A stretch of 64,000 nt of DNA from Actibacterium ureilyticum (GCF_002285435.1 NZ_NSBT01000026.1:62001-126000); one strand, 5' to 3'; positions 33,529 through 44,282 are shown, numbered from the stretch's first letter. Translations and numbers: made by a program. The notes: a model not told the origin generated them from the letters alone.

Positions 33529-34182
33529 ATGGGCGAAACGAAAACGGCACAGATCGACGCATATGCGTTGATCCTGGATGCGATCGATGTGGGCGTCTAC
33601 AAGCCCGGCGACCGGTTGGTCGAAAGCGAGCTGGCCGAGCGGTTCGGCGTGTCGCGCACCCCGGTGCGCGAGGCGTTGCAGCGGCTTGAGACACAGTCGC
33701 TTCTGGCGCGGGACGGGCGCAGCCTGATCGTGGCCTCGCTGAACCACAACCAGCTGGCCGAGCTTTACGTCGTGCGCTGCGAGCTGGAGGGGCTGGCCGC
33801 GCGGCTGGCCGCCCGCCACGCCACCGCCGAAGAGATCCGCGTACTGCGCGCGATGGTGGCCGAGGATCAGAAATATCTGGGCGATCACAAGGCCTTGGCG
33901 CGGGCCAACCGACGGTTCCATAAGCAGGTTCACCTGGCCTCGCACAACCAGTTCCTGGTGCAGCAGCTGGATCTGGTGCACCGGTCGATGGCGCTGATGG
34001 CGACGACATCGCTGGCGATCGAGGGGCGGGGCGAAACCGCGTTGCAGGAACATGACGCCATCGTCAGCGCGATTGCCGCGCGGGACGAGGATGCGGCCTA
34101 TGAGGCGCTCAAGGCGCATATCTCGACCGCGTTCGAAACCCGGTTGCGGCTGGATGCCGAAGGCTACGGGGCCGAGATCTAG
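33529..34182 (+). CDS. GntR/FadR-family regulator with FCD domain
   Basis: A 217-residue regulator: GntR winged helix (about 8-72; DRLVESELAERFGVSRTPVREALQRLE) and an all-helical FCD domain (about 80-205) with the metal-type residues in HNQLAELYVVRCELEG, RFHKQVH and EHDAIVSAIAARD. Effectors of this class are small organic acids. Regulon unknown; no neighbouring catabolic operon points to one. Start ATG 33529 follows a GGAG element. Its stop shares a CTAG with the convergent glycosyltransferase. Confidence 0.88.
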   Translation: MGETKTAQIDAYALILDAIDVGVYKPGDRLVESELAERFGVSRTPVREALQRLETQSLLARDGRSLIVASLNHNQLAELYVVRCELEGLAARLAARHATAEEIRVLRAMVAEDQKYLGDHKALARANRRFHKQVHLASHNQFLVQQLDLVHRSMALMATTSLAIEGRGETALQEHDAIVSAIAARDEDAAYEALKAHISTAFETRLRLDAEGYGAEI

Positions 34183-36092
34183 GCCGCCTCGCGCAGCGGC
34201 GCGGGTTCGGCTTCGGGCGACGACTGGCTGACGCCATGCTGGGTCTTGTCCCAGTAAAACGGTTTCGAGACCATTTCGAACACCGCCTTATAGGTCGCAA
34301 GCGCCGCCAGCGGGAAATAGAAATGCGTCGTCGGCACCCAGGCCCACAGATACCGTTTGCCCGCCAGCGCGGTGCCCGCCATCCCGATGGCGATGTTCAG
34401 CACCTCGGCACCGACGAACAGGCCCGACATCACCTGCATCGCCAGCGGGCTGAGCACGCCGGTCAGCGGGTGTGGCAGGCCCAGCATCACCAGCCACAGC
34501 GACCACAGAAGCGGCACCAGCAGGAATTGTGACAGGGTGCCCAGGAACATGATCTGGAACCCGATGAACCGCCACGCGCCCAGCTGCCGCCACAGCAGGC
34601 CAGGCCGCCGCATATGGGTCGACCAGGTCATGGCATAGCCTTTCAGCCAGCGCGAGCGTTGCTTGACCCAGGGCCAAAGGCGGCAATTCGCCTCTTCCTC
34701 GGTCACGCTGTCGATCAGTTCGGTGCGATAGCCGCGCCGGGCCAGGCGGACACCCAGATCGGCGTCTTCGGTCACGTTGTGGGCGTCCCAGCCGCCCAGT
34801 TCCTCAAGCACGTCGCGGCGGAAAAACAGCGTTGTGCCGCCCAGTGGCACCACCAGCCCCAGCGCCGCGATCCCGGGCAGCATCAGCCGGAACCAGCTGT
34901 TGTATTCGATGGTGAAACAGCGGGCGAACCAGTTGGCGCGGCTGTTATAGTAATCCAGCACCCCCTGGATACAGGCCACATCCGGCCCACGTTCGTGGAA
35001 CCGGCGCACGATGCGGTGGATCTGGTCGGGGGCGGGGGCGTCTTCGGCGTCATAGACGCCCACGATCGTGCCCCGGCAGAAATCCAGCGCGAAGTTCAGC
35101 GCCCGCGGCTTGGTCTTCAGCGGCCCGCGCGGCACGGTGATGACGCGCATCCAGTGGGGCAGGTCGGCCTTGTCCAGCATGGCGCGGGTGACGGTGTCGT
35201 CCTCCTCTGTCACCAGGCAGATATCCAGCAATTCCTTGGGATAGGTCAGGCGCGACAGGCGCGGGATCAGGCGGCTGACGATGTCCTCTTCCCGGAAGAG
35301 CGGCACCAGAACCGACACCACCGGCAGGCTGGCGATTTCGGGTTTCGGCAGGTCCGGTTCCCGCGCCGCGCGGCGTCTTTCGCGCCAGACTGCCCCGGCG
35401 GCAAGCGCCTTGAGCCCCGTGGCCGCGGCCAGGGTAAAGACCGCCCAAGCCGTCAGCAGCGCCACACACAGCACCGGCGACAGGACGAACAGCGCCAGCA
35501 GCGCGGCGGCGAAGGTCAGCATGATGTTGCGCGGCCCCGACTGGTACCAGAAGCGGCAGCTTTCATCCTCGGCCACGCGGGTTTCGGCGGCACGCGCCAG
35601 GGTGATGTTGCGGCTGTCGATCACCGCGCGGTGCAGGTCACGCTCGTTACAGAGCGCCATAATCGGATCGCCGAAATCGGCGGGCAGGCGGCGGCGCTGG
35701 GCGATGAAATGCTCGGGCCGCGAAGTGGCGATGATCGTGGCCCCGCCCAGTCGGCGCACCGGCAGGATCCCGTCGCCGAGGCAGCGCTGTATTCCCACAG
35801 CGTCGATCAGCCGGGGATCGGGCGGGCTGGCGCGCAGGTCGATGGGCTGGGCGTTGTATTGTCGCGACAGCGCCGCCAGCAGATCGCCCTCGGACACCAT
35901 ACCGTGGGCCAGAAGGATATCGCCCAGCCGCAGGTTCTGCCGCCCCTGCAACGCCAGCGCCTTGAGCAGGTCGCCGGGATCCAGCGCGCCCATTTCGACC
36001 AGGATATCGCCCAGCGGCCGACGCAGCCGATGGACACGCGCCTTGCCGGGGGCGTCGTTGGTGCGGGCAAGGCGCAAGGCGGGAGGGGACAT
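34179..36092 (-). CDS. MshEN-like domain fused to membrane glycosyltransferase family 2
   Basis: A 637-residue protein. The N-terminal part has two 24-residue motifs, 26-49 (PLGDIL...LKALALQ) and 55-78 (RLGDIL...LAALSRQ), separated by exactly five residues. This is the arrangement of the MshEN c-di-GMP-binding domain of type II secretion/MshE ATPases. Two helices follow (about 190-235), then a processive GT2 domain (about 255-500) with VVSVLVPLFREED, the YDAEDAPAP metal site, NVTEDADLGVRL and KQRSRWLKGYAMTW (QxxRW). Four more helices follow. It should polymerise or transfer sugars at the inner membrane, perhaps controlled by c-di-GMP (inference). The motif-1 Arg is Pro26. A CtrA-type site lies 49 bp upstream. 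Confidence 0.87.
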   Translation of the reverse strand: MSPPALRLARTNDAPGKARVHRLRRPLGDILVEMGALDPGDLLKALALQGRQNLRLGDILLAHGMVSEGDLLAALSRQYNAQPIDLRASPPDPRLIDAVGIQRCLGDGILPVRRLGGATIIATSRPEHFIAQRRRLPADFGDPIMALCNERDLHRAVIDSRNITLARAAETRVAEDESCRFWYQSGPRNIMLTFAAALLALFVLSPVLCVALLTAWAVFTLAAATGLKALAAGAVWRERRRAAREPDLPKPEIASLPVVSVLVPLFREEDIVSRLIPRLSRLTYPKELLDICLVTEEDDTVTRAMLDKADLPHWMRVITVPRGPLKTKPRALNFALDFCRGTIVGVYDAEDAPAPDQIHRIVRRFHERGPDVACIQGVLDYYNSRANWFARCFTIEYNSWFRLMLPGIAALGLVVPLGGTTLFFRRDVLEELGGWDAHNVTEDADLGVRLARRGYRTELIDSVTEEEANCRLWPWVKQRSRWLKGYAMTWSTHMRRPGLLWRQLGAWRFIGFQIMFLGTLSQFLLVPLLWSLWLVMLGLPHPLTGVLSPLAMQVMSGLFVGAEVLNIAIGMAGTALAGKRYLWAWVPTTHFYFPLAALATYKAVFEMVSKPFYWDKTQHGVSQSSPEAEPAPLREAA

Positions 36093-36140
36093 GGAAAACG
36101 GGCCGGGACTAGTGTTTTCCCGAGCCTGCGAGACAGATGG

Positions 36141-36156
36141 TTAATGCAAGGTTAAC
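36141..36156 (-). promoter_or_regulatory. CtrA-type binding site upstream of the glycosyltransferase
   Basis: On the minus strand the site reads TTAA, seven bases, TTAACCAT: an exact TTAA-N7-TTAA CtrA consensus extended by the CCAT of the alphaproteobacterial half-site. It lies 49-64 bp upstream of the glycosyltransferase ATG, where CtrA would act on its promoter. carA ends 18 bp away on the same strand. Confidence 0.7.
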
Positions 36157-36174
36157 CAAACCGGCGGAACCGGT

Positions 36175-37341
<1,167 letters not shown>

Positions 37342-37529
37342 CTGAGGCTCCGGGTTCGGTGAATTTGCGCGAACCTAGGGCCAGTGCCCGAAAGGGTCAA
37401 GGGCGGGCGGACCGCGCACCCGCGGAATCGCGCGAATTTCCGTTGTGTCACGGGAATTCCAAGCCGGTTGCCCTTCGGTTTGCGAAAGAGTAAGTTCGCA
37501 GGCTCGGACTGATTGGGGATGATGACCGT

Positions 37530-37988
37530 ATGGATATGCGCACGCAGATCAATTCCGCGCTGAAAGATGCGATGAAGAACAAAGAGGCCGGGCGTCTATC
37601 GACCCTGCGCCTGATCAACGCTGCGATCAAGGACAAGGATATCGACGCACGCGGCAAGGGCAATGACGACGGCGTGTCCGACACCGAGGTGCTGGGCATT
37701 CTGGGCAGCATGGTCAAGCAGCGCAAGGAAAGCGCCCGCGCCTATGAGGAAGGCGGGCGGCTGGACCTGGCGGAACGCGAATTGTCCGAGATTTCGGTGA
37801 TCGAGGAATTCCTGCCCAAGCAGCTGGACGAGGCCGAGGTCGAAGCCGCGATTGCCAAGGCCATCGAAGCGGTCGGCGCAGCGTCGATCCGCGACATGGG
37901 CAAGGTCATGGGCGTGCTTAAGACCAAATATACCGGCCAGATGGATTTCGGCGCGGTGGGCCCGATGGTCAAGGACCGGCTGGGCTGA
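37530..37988 (+). CDS. yqeY: GatB/YqeY-domain protein
   Basis: A 152-residue soluble, mostly helical protein of the YqeY family, related to the tRNA-binding tail domain of GatB. Signatures: LKDAMKNKEAGRLSTLRLINAAIKDKDIDARGKG, VSDTEVLGILGSMVKQRKESARAYEEGGR, LAERELSEISVIEEFLPKQL and GKVMGVLKTKYTGQMDFGAVGPMVKDRL. It is thought to interact with tRNA or amidotransferase complexes, but its role is not established. An ATG at 37536 is a possible alternative start. Confidence 0.93.
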   Translation: MDMRTQINSALKDAMKNKEAGRLSTLRLINAAIKDKDIDARGKGNDDGVSDTEVLGILGSMVKQRKESARAYEEGGRLDLAERELSEISVIEEFLPKQLDEAEVEAAIAKAIEAVGAASIRDMGKVMGVLKTKYTGQMDFGAVGPMVKDRLG

Positions 37989-37995
37989 GCGCTGC

Positions 37996-38550
37996 TCAGG
38001 CGCTTGGTCTGTCCGTGGTGTTGTCGAACGGTGTGGCTGCGATCTGTTCGAGGTCGCAACGTACCGCATAGAGCAGGCGCGCTATTTCTGGCATCCGCGA
38101 GGCATCGAGACGTAGCAACTGCCGTTTCCCGAGGCGGCGGTCGAGCATGCCGATCGCGCATATCAATGGGTTGTCGGACGAAGCGATTTGCGTGATCGAT
38201 AGGTTCAGATATTCAAAGAGCGCGGCATTGAAATCCCATTGCGCGAAGCTCCCGGCTTTGTGCAAGTCTTCTTCGACCTGCTTCCAGGTTCGATAGTAAA
38301 GCGATGCCCTTTCAGGGTCTCGGAAATCTGGGTTGCCGCGTTTCGCCAGCAGATCCCGGCCGCTATCCATTAGTTGCTTATAATAGGTCAACGTGGCCGC
38401 GCTATAGAGGCGCTCGCCATCCAAGGTGATCCAACCTTCGCCCGCTTGGTCATGGGCGTTGCGATAGCTGGTACTCCACACTTCGACGCGGCCCCGCACC
38501 TTGTCTGCAAACCCTTCTTCAATTCTCTGCTTGAGCTTGCTCCACTTCAT
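37996..38550 (-). CDS. MKWSKLK-type conserved hypothetical (SF0329-like)
   Basis: A 184-residue soluble protein starting MKWSKLKQRIEEGFADKVRGRVEVWSTSYRNAHDQAGEGWITLDGERL. I recognise this opening as that of a sporadic hypothetical family annotated SF0329-like in enterobacteria; no function is known. There is no signal peptide or membrane segment. Its codon choice and base composition are less GC-rich than its neighbours (for example TTAGTTGCTTATAATAGG-like stretches near 38370), suggesting later acquisition. Its ATG overlaps the stop of the DUF2244 gene (ATGA), and its own stop faces yqeY, so it is read as the last gene of the DUF2244 transcript. Confidence 0.72.
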   Translation of the reverse strand: MKWSKLKQRIEEGFADKVRGRVEVWSTSYRNAHDQAGEGWITLDGERLYSAATLTYYKQLMDSGRDLLAKRGNPDFRDPERASLYYRTWKQVEEDLHKAGSFAQWDFNAALFEYLNLSITQIASSDNPLICAIGMLDRRLGKRQLLRLDASRMPEIARLLYAVRCDLEQIAATPFDNTTDRPSA

Positions 38551-39053
38551 GGTCGCCGCCCGGCGTTCTGCGCCTCGGCCAGCGCGCGCATCAGCTCGCC
38601 CTGCAGCGCCAGCCGTTCCTCGGGGCTGAGAAAGGCGCCGATCTCGACCTCGCGGTCGCCGCCTTTCAGCGTCAGGTAGTTTTCGACCGGGCCGCCGGTG
38701 CGGTGCATCTCGACCCGCACCCAATAGGGGTTCGCCTGCCAGTCCTGCCGGGGCGCGCGCGGGTTGTGGCGCGTCAGCTCGATCCGGTCATGTGACAGCC
38801 GCAGCTCTTCCAGGATCTCGCCATCCTTGTAGGAGCGTTCCAGGAAATACCACATCAGCCCGACTGCCCCCAGGACAAAGGGCAAAAGCCCCCACAGCAC
38901 CATCGACCCGATCACCGCCAGCAGCGGCACCAGCACCAGCAGACAGGTGATGGCGATGAACGTCACCATGCCGCGCCGGGGCAGGGACCGATAGGGCCAC
39001 AGATCCAGCTGGGCCGGACCATCGGGCGTGCGGGGGTGCCATTCATAGGGCAT
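38547..39053 (-). CDS. DUF2244-domain integral membrane protein
   Basis: A 168-residue protein with two close helices (about 27-70; MVTFIAITCLLVLVPLLAVIGSMVLWGLLPFVLGAVGLMWYFL) and a soluble C-terminal domain containing EELRLSHDRIELTRHNPRAPRQDWQANPYWVRVEMHRTGG and VEIGAFLSPEERLALQGELMRAL. This is the DUF2244 family, frequent near cytochrome oxidase genes in alphaproteobacteria; ctaD is next upstream here. Role unknown. The ATG at 39053 (MPYEWHPRT) matches the family start; the longer frame runs into the ctaD terminator. Confidence 0.88.
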   Translation of the reverse strand: MPYEWHPRTPDGPAQLDLWPYRSLPRRGMVTFIAITCLLVLVPLLAVIGSMVLWGLLPFVLGAVGLMWYFLERSYKDGEILEELRLSHDRIELTRHNPRAPRQDWQANPYWVRVEMHRTGGPVENYLTLKGGDREVEIGAFLSPEERLALQGELMRALAEAQNAGRRP

Positions 39054-39126
39054 GGGGCGGGCGCTCCGGGCAAGTGGTGTGGGGTTGGGTCCGGCGGTGA
39101 ATATCGCATGGGCCCGTGGCAAAGAA

Positions 39127-39157
39127 AAAGGCCCCGGAGGGATGCTCCGGGGCCTTT
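39127..39157 (-). terminator. Intrinsic terminator of ctaD
   Basis: A perfect 13-bp stem, AAAGGCCCCGGAG with CTCCGGGGCCTTT, with a 5-base loop. On the minus strand it runs into TTTTTCTTT, immediately after the ctaD stop. Confidence 0.92.
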
Positions 39158-39177
39158 GCATTCGGGTCAGGCCGCCC

Positions 39178-40851
39178 TTAGTGGGCGTGGCCCTTGTCCC
39201 AGTCCTCTTGCTTGGGGAGCGTCTCGAACGTGTGCTCCGGCGGCGGCGAGGGCAGGGTCCATTCCAGCGTATCGGCGTATTCGTTCCAATAGTTGGCCTC
39301 GGTCACTCGCTTGCCGGCGCGCAGCGAATAGATCACCACGCCGATGAAGAACACGAACGAGGCAAAGGACAGCAGCGCACCGATCGACGACCAGTAGTTC
39401 CAGTAGGCGAACGCCTCGGGATAGTCGATGTAACGGCGCGGCATGCCCTGGCGACCCAGGAAGTGCTGCGGGAAGAAGGTCAGGTTGGCACCGATGAACA
39501 TCGCCCAGAAGTGCAGCTTGCCCGCCCATTCCGGGTATGCCCGGCCGGTCATCTTGCCGAAGTAGAAGTAGATCCCGGCAAAGATCGCAAAGACCGCACC
39601 CAGCGACATCACATAGTGGAAGTGTGCCACCACGTAATAGGTGTCGTGATACATCCGGTCCATCGGGGCCTGGCTGAGCACGATGCCGGTCACGCCGCCA
39701 ACGGTGAACAGGAACAGGAAGCCGAAGGCCCACAGCATGGGCGTCTTGAACTCGATCGAGCCGCCCCACATCGTGGCGATCCAGCTGAACACCTTCACGC
39801 CGGTGGGCACCGCGATGACCATGGTGGCCAGCATGAAGTAGCTTTGCTGGGTCAGCGACATGCCGACGGTGTACATGTGGTGCGCCCAGACGACGAAGCC
39901 CAGAACACCGATCGCCACCATCGCATAGACCATCGGCAGGTAACCGAAGATCGGCTTGCGCGAGAAGGTCGCGATCACGTGGCTGATGATGCCGAAGCCG
40001 GGCAGGATGATGATATACACTTCCGGGTGGCCGAAGAACCACAGGATGTGCTGGTACAGGATCGGGTCACCGCCGCCTTCGGGCTGGAAGAAGGTGGTGC
40101 CGAAGTTCCGGTCGGTCAGCAGCATGGTGATGGCGCCCGCCAGAACCGGCAGCGACAGCAGGATCAGCCATGCGGTCACGAAGATCGACCAGGCGAACAG
40201 CGGAACCTTGTGCAGGGTCATGCCCGGCGTCCGCATGTTCAGAAAGGTGGTGATCATGTTGATCGCGCCCAGGATCGAGCTGGCGCCCGACACGTGCACG
40301 GCAAAGATCGCCAGATCCATCGAATAGCCGCCCTCGTTCGTGGACAGCGGCGGGTACAGGACCCAGCCCACGCCCGAGCCCAGCTGGCCGTTGCCGCCCG
40401 GGCTGAGAACCGAGGCCACCGCCAGCGACGTACCGGCCACATACAGCCAGAAGGACAGGTTGTTCATACGCGGGAACGCCATGTCCGGCGCGCCGATCTG
40501 CAGCGGCATGAAATAGTTGCCGAACCCCCCGAAAAGCGCGGGAATCACCACGAAGAACATCATCAGAATGCCGTGGCCGGTGATCAGAACGTTCCACAGG
40601 TGGCCGTTCGGCGTACATTCCGAGGCGGCGTCGGCAAACAGACGCGCGCCTTCGGCACACATCAGCTGGACGCCGGGCTCCATCAGTTCCAGCCGCATAT
40701 AAACGGTGAAGGCGACCGAGATCAGACCGACAAGTGCCGATACGATCAGGTAAAGGATACCGATATCCTTGTGGTTGGTGGACATGAACCAACGGGTGAA
40801 GAACCCCCGGTTGTCCTCGTGCTCATGGCCGTGGATGGCTGCGTCTGCCAT
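39178..40851 (-). CDS. ctaD: Cytochrome c oxidase subunit I, aa3 type
   Basis: A 557-residue, twelve-helix heme-copper oxidase core subunit. It carries heme a, heme a3 and CuB and reduces O2 while pumping protons. Hallmarks: [15 protein letters not shown], the heme a ligand region [26 protein letters not shown], the D-channel Asn-rich [11 protein letters not shown], CuB/His-Tyr [23 protein letters not shown], the CuB pair [10 protein letters not shown]-channel [10 protein letters not shown], and the heme ligands in [14 protein letters not shown]. The ATG at 40851 follows GGGAGA; the upstream extension is not family-like. Subunits II/III are elsewhere, as is common in this order. Confidence 0.98.
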   Translation of the reverse strand: MADAAIHGHEHEDNRGFFTRWFMSTNHKDIGILYLIVSALVGLISVAFTVYMRLELMEPGVQLMCAEGARLFADAASECTPNGHLWNVLITGHGILMMFFVVIPALFGGFGNYFMPLQIGAPDMAFPRMNNLSFWLYVAGTSLAVASVLSPGGNGQLGSGVGWVLYPPLSTNEGGYSMDLAIFAVHVSGASSILGAINMITTFLNMRTPGMTLHKVPLFAWSIFVTAWLILLSLPVLAGAITMLLTDRNFGTTFFQPEGGGDPILYQHILWFFGHPEVYIIILPGFGIISHVIATFSRKPIFGYLPMVYAMVAIGVLGFVVWAHHMYTVGMSLTQQSYFMLATMVIAVPTGVKVFSWIATMWGGSIEFKTPMLWAFGFLFLFTVGGVTGIVLSQAPMDRMYHDTYYVVAHFHYVMSLGAVFAIFAGIYFYFGKMTGRAYPEWAGKLHFWAMFIGANLTFFPQHFLGRQGMPRRYIDYPEAFAYWNYWSSIGALLSFASFVFFIGVVIYSLRAGKRVTEANYWNEYADTLEWTLPSPPPEHTFETLPKQEDWDKGHAH

Positions 40852-41032
40852 GTGGCTCTCCCTGTTGGCGTCATTCAATGACCGGGGACGAGTCATGCTC
40901 TGTCCCCAATGCGTCACCCCGGTTTTAGGGGCTGACCGCGCAAGGGGCAATATTCAACGGCCCAATTAGGATGGGAAAAATTGGCGCACCCCCCTGTCCA
41001 TACCGACCAAAGGACAGGGTTTTGCCGGGTTG

Positions 41033-41938
41033 CTACAGCAACATGCGCGCAACCATCAGCGTCAGGGGCAGTGTCAGGAAGCTGATCAGGGTCTGTACGG
41101 TGATGATCGCGGCCATCAATAGCGCGTCGCCGCCAAGCTCGCGGGCCAGCGTATAGGTCGCCACGCCGGTGGGAAGCGCGGCGAAGATGACCGCCACCTG
41201 CGCCACCATCGGATCGGGCCCCAGGATCAGCGCGGCCAGAATCACCATGCCGGGGTTCACCACGAATTTGCCCAGCATCGACAATGCGATGATCCGCTTC
41301 GATCCGCTGAGGCCGCGCAGCTTCAGATTGGCGCCCACGCACAGCAGCATGATGGGCAATGCCGCGTTTCCAAGGATCTGTGCCATGTCGTGCAGGACGG
41401 GCAGGGCGCCAATACCCGCGATGTTGAACAGGGCGCCCGCACCGATGCTGAGGATCAGCGGATTGCGGATCAATCCGCGCAGCACCGATCGGTTGCTGCC
41501 GCCCAGTCGCCATGTCATCACCGTCACGATGACCACGTTGACCACGGGCACCAGAACGGCCGATCCCAGAACCGCCACCTGAAGCCCGGGCGCGCCGAAA
41601 AGCGCCTCGGCGATGGCCAGCGCGACGAAGGTGTTGAACCGCGACGACCCTTGCATCAACGATGTCGCCGTCGGCGCCGACAGGCTGAGCCCCAACGCCC
41701 AACCCACGGCGGTTGCAGCAAAAAATCCCACATACAGAATGGCGGCATAGCTGCCCAACCCGCCGCTCAGGTCTGCGGTCGAGATCTTGGCAAAGAACAG
41801 CGCGGGCATCAGCACCCAATAGACCAGCCGGTCGTTCAGGTTCCAGAACTCGGTCGACGGGATGCCGCCCCGGCGCAACCCATAGCCGAGCATGATCAGC
41901 CCGAAGACTGGGGCAATTGCCAGAAAGATGGTGAACAT
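41033..41938 (-). CDS. AEC-family transporter (auxin efflux carrier type)
   Basis: A 301-residue membrane protein with about ten helices of the auxin-efflux-carrier/malate-permease-like family. Typical parts are the start FLAIAPVFGLIMLGYGLRR, DRLVYWVLMPALFFAKIS, SSRFNTFVALAIAEALFG, GNAALPIMLLCVGANL and ALPTGVATYTLARELGGD. Substrates in bacteria are organic acids or amino-acid derivatives; here unknown. Next gene on the same strand is lipB (52 bp upstream), with no obvious functional link. Confidence 0.88.
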   Translation of the reverse strand: MFTIFLAIAPVFGLIMLGYGLRRGGIPSTEFWNLNDRLVYWVLMPALFFAKISTADLSGGLGSYAAILYVGFFAATAVGWALGLSLSAPTATSLMQGSSRFNTFVALAIAEALFGAPGLQVAVLGSAVLVPVVNVVIVTVMTWRLGGSNRSVLRGLIRNPLILSIGAGALFNIAGIGALPVLHDMAQILGNAALPIMLLCVGANLKLRGLSGSKRIIALSMLGKFVVNPGMVILAALILGPDPMVAQVAVIFAALPTGVATYTLARELGGDALLMAAIITVQTLISFLTLPLTLMVARMLL

Positions 41939-41990
41939 GTCGCGCTGGTCCGTGCTTGTCCCTATGGACTAGGCGATCGTCAGCGGGGCT

Positions 41991-42650
41991 TCAATGGGAT
42001 CCGTCGCCGAAAACCTGCTGGAACGTGGTTTTCAGCGCCACGTCCAGATCGGTCATCGTGACCGGCAGCCCCAGATCAACCAGGCTGGTCACACCATGTT
42101 CGGTGATGCCGCAGGGCACGATCCCGTCGAAATGCGACAGGTCGGGGTCCACATTGATCGAAATGCCATGAAAGCTGATCCATTTGCGCAGCCGGATGCC
42201 GATGGCGGCGATCTTGTCCTCGGGCGGGGTGCCGGTGGCGGTTAGGGGCTTGTCGTCGCGCACAACCCAGACGCCGACACGGCCATCGCGGATCTGGCCC
42301 CGGACGTTGAATTCGGCCAGGGTCGCGATCACCCATTCCTCGAGCTGCTGGACGAACCGGCGCACATCGCGGCCGCGCCGGCCCACGTCCAGCATGACAT
42401 AGATCACCCGCTGCCCCGGCCCGTGATAGGTATATTGCCCCCCGCGCCGCGCCTCATAGACCGGGAATCGGTCGGGGTCGGTCAGGTCCTGGGGCCGCGC
42501 CGATGTGCCGGCGGTGTAAAGCGGCGGGTGCTCCAGCAGCCACACGGCCTCGGGCGCGGTTCCCGCTGCGATTGCAGCGGCGCGTGCCTCCATTTCGCGC
42601 AAGGCGACCTCGTACGGCACAAGGCCGTCGGAAATTATCCATTCCACCAT
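41991..42650 (-). CDS. lipB: Octanoyl-[ACP]:protein octanoyltransferase
   Basis: A 219-residue LipB, which moves octanoate from acyl carrier protein to lipoyl domains in the first lipoate-assembly step. Signatures: [37 protein letters not shown], the catalytic Lys in [23 protein letters not shown] and the Cys in [17 protein letters not shown]. Start at 42650 gives the normal family length. Divergent from the peptidoglycan-binding protein. Confidence 0.96.
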   Translation of the reverse strand: MVEWIISDGLVPYEVALREMEARAAAIAAGTAPEAVWLLEHPPLYTAGTSARPQDLTDPDRFPVYEARRGGQYTYHGPGQRVIYVMLDVGRRGRDVRRFVQQLEEWVIATLAEFNVRGQIRDGRVGVWVVRDDKPLTATGTPPEDKIAAIGIRLRKWISFHGISINVDPDLSHFDGIVPCGITEHGVTSLVDLGLPVTMTDLDVALKTTFQQVFGDGSH

Positions 42651-42760
42651 GTTTTGCAGGGATATCGTGACTTGACAGGATGTGCCAGCGCTTGTGACAC
42701 TTCGTGCAGGGTGTCATTGCGGCCTTGGGCCGTGTGGAATTTATTTCGGGAGATTTAAAC

Positions 42761-44272
42761 ATGTTTCATAAACACATGCTGACGGCTGCCGTGGCGGCAA
42801 GCCTGACGCTGGTGCCCGCGACGCGGGTCAGCGCCGACGCGGGCGATGCGCTGGTCGGGGGGATCATCGGCGGGGTGATCGGCGGGGCCATCGCCAACAA
42901 CGCCAAGAAGAAGCCGCAGAAAAAGGTCTATTACAAAAGCGCGCCGAAGAAGTCGTCGGGCATTTCCGCTGCGACCCGCGCGCAGAACCGCGAGGTTCAG
43001 ACCTCGTTGAACTATTTCGGCTTTCCCGCCGGGTCGCCGGACGGGGTGCTGGGGCGGAATTCCCGCTCTGCGATCAGCCAGTATCAGGTGTTCATGGGCT
43101 ATCCCGCCAGCGGCTATCTGACGGTGTACGAGCGTGACTTTCTGGTCAATTCCTATCACCGCGCGATTGCGGGCGGACCCGCGACGACGCAGCTGGTCGC
43201 CACAAACCCGATGGGCACCAAGGGGCTGCTGAAAACCTATCAGCAGAATGCGGCGGGCGGGATCGTTACCGCCGCCCCTGGCATGGCGCAGCCGATGCCG
43301 GGGCAGGGCATGGTCGCCGTCGCGCCCGCGCCCGGTCTGCAACAGCCGCAACCGGCCCAGCCCGGCGTGCTGGCCGCGGCCCCGGTGCCCGGCGTGATGG
43401 CGGTGGCGCCGGTCACGGGCGGTGTGCCGAACCTGCAGGCCGCACCGGCGGCGCCCGCGGCCACCATGGCCGCTGCGCCCGTCGCACCGGCCCCGACCGC
43501 GCCGGTGCTGAGCGCCCCGCAACCGGCCCCCGTGGTCGAAGCCGTGGCAACACCGGCGCTGCCCAGCTTCATGGGCGAGACCGAGAGTGTCTCGCTCGCC
43601 TCGCATTGCAACGAGATCAACCTGCTGACCACCGGCAATGGCGGTTTCGCGACCGAGGCGAACCTGACCAACCCGGAATTCGCGCTGAACGAACAGTTCT
43701 GCCTGGCGCGCACCTATTCCATGACCAAGGGCGAAGAGATGGCGTCCAAGGTCAAGGGCTTCAGCGCCGAGCAGATCGCACAGCAATGCGCGGGCCTGGG
43801 CGCGGCGGTGAAATCGCATGTGACCGCGTTGTCGCAGAAGCCGATGGCGCAGGTCGTGTCGGACGTGAAGGGCTTCGTCGGCGGCTCGGGCATGTCGGCG
43901 GGCCAGCTTTCGGGCACATCGAAGATCTGCCTGTCGGTCGGCTATCGCACCGATGACATGGACCTGGCCATTGGCTCGGCCCTGTTGCTGGTGGCGGTGG
44001 ACGAGCCCATCTATGCCGAGCTTCTGGGCCATCACCTGACCCAGGGCTTCGGCGCCGCCAAGCGCCCCGATCTGGGCACCGCCTGGTACGAGGCCGCGCT
44101 GACCGCGCTGGACAATGGTGCGGCCCCGGCATTCGCCCCCGGCCAGCCCGAGCGCAAGAGCCTGATCCGCAAGGCCGCGCTGATGGCGGGCGGGACGGAA
44201 ATGGCCACCGGCGCGGCGGATGAAACCGCCCCGCAACCGGCGGCGCTGCCGGTCTTTACCGTGACCGAATAA
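42761..44272 (+). CDS. Exported peptidoglycan-binding protein with glycine-zipper and Ala/Pro-rich linker
   Basis: A 503-residue secreted protein. Signal peptide about 1-28, a glycine-zipper (GDALVGGIIGGVIGGAIANN), a peptidoglycan-binding-type helical domain (about 70-130; TSLNYFGFPAGSPDGVLGRNSRSAISQYQVFMGY), a long Ala/Pro/Val/Gln linker (about 170-290) and a C-terminal domain with conserved Cys residues (SLASHCNEINLL, NEQFCLARTY, AQQCAGLGAAV, SKICLSVGY). I do not recognise a named family for the whole. It is likely a periplasmic or outer-envelope structural protein. The ATG at 42761 starts the signal peptide and follows GGGAG. Confidence 0.74.
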   Translation: MFHKHMLTAAVAASLTLVPATRVSADAGDALVGGIIGGVIGGAIANNAKKKPQKKVYYKSAPKKSSGISAATRAQNREVQTSLNYFGFPAGSPDGVLGRNSRSAISQYQVFMGYPASGYLTVYERDFLVNSYHRAIAGGPATTQLVATNPMGTKGLLKTYQQNAAGGIVTAAPGMAQPMPGQGMVAVAPAPGLQQPQPAQPGVLAAAPVPGVMAVAPVTGGVPNLQAAPAAPAATMAAAPVAPAPTAPVLSAPQPAPVVEAVATPALPSFMGETESVSLASHCNEINLLTTGNGGFATEANLTNPEFALNEQFCLARTYSMTKGEEMASKVKGFSAEQIAQQCAGLGAAVKSHVTALSQKPMAQVVSDVKGFVGGSGMSAGQLSGTSKICLSVGYRTDDMDLAIGSALLLVAVDEPIYAELLGHHLTQGFGAAKRPDLGTAWYEAALTALDNGAAPAFAPGQPERKSLIRKAALMAGGTEMATGAADETAPQPAALPVFTVTE

Positions 44273-44282
44273 CACCGGTTCC

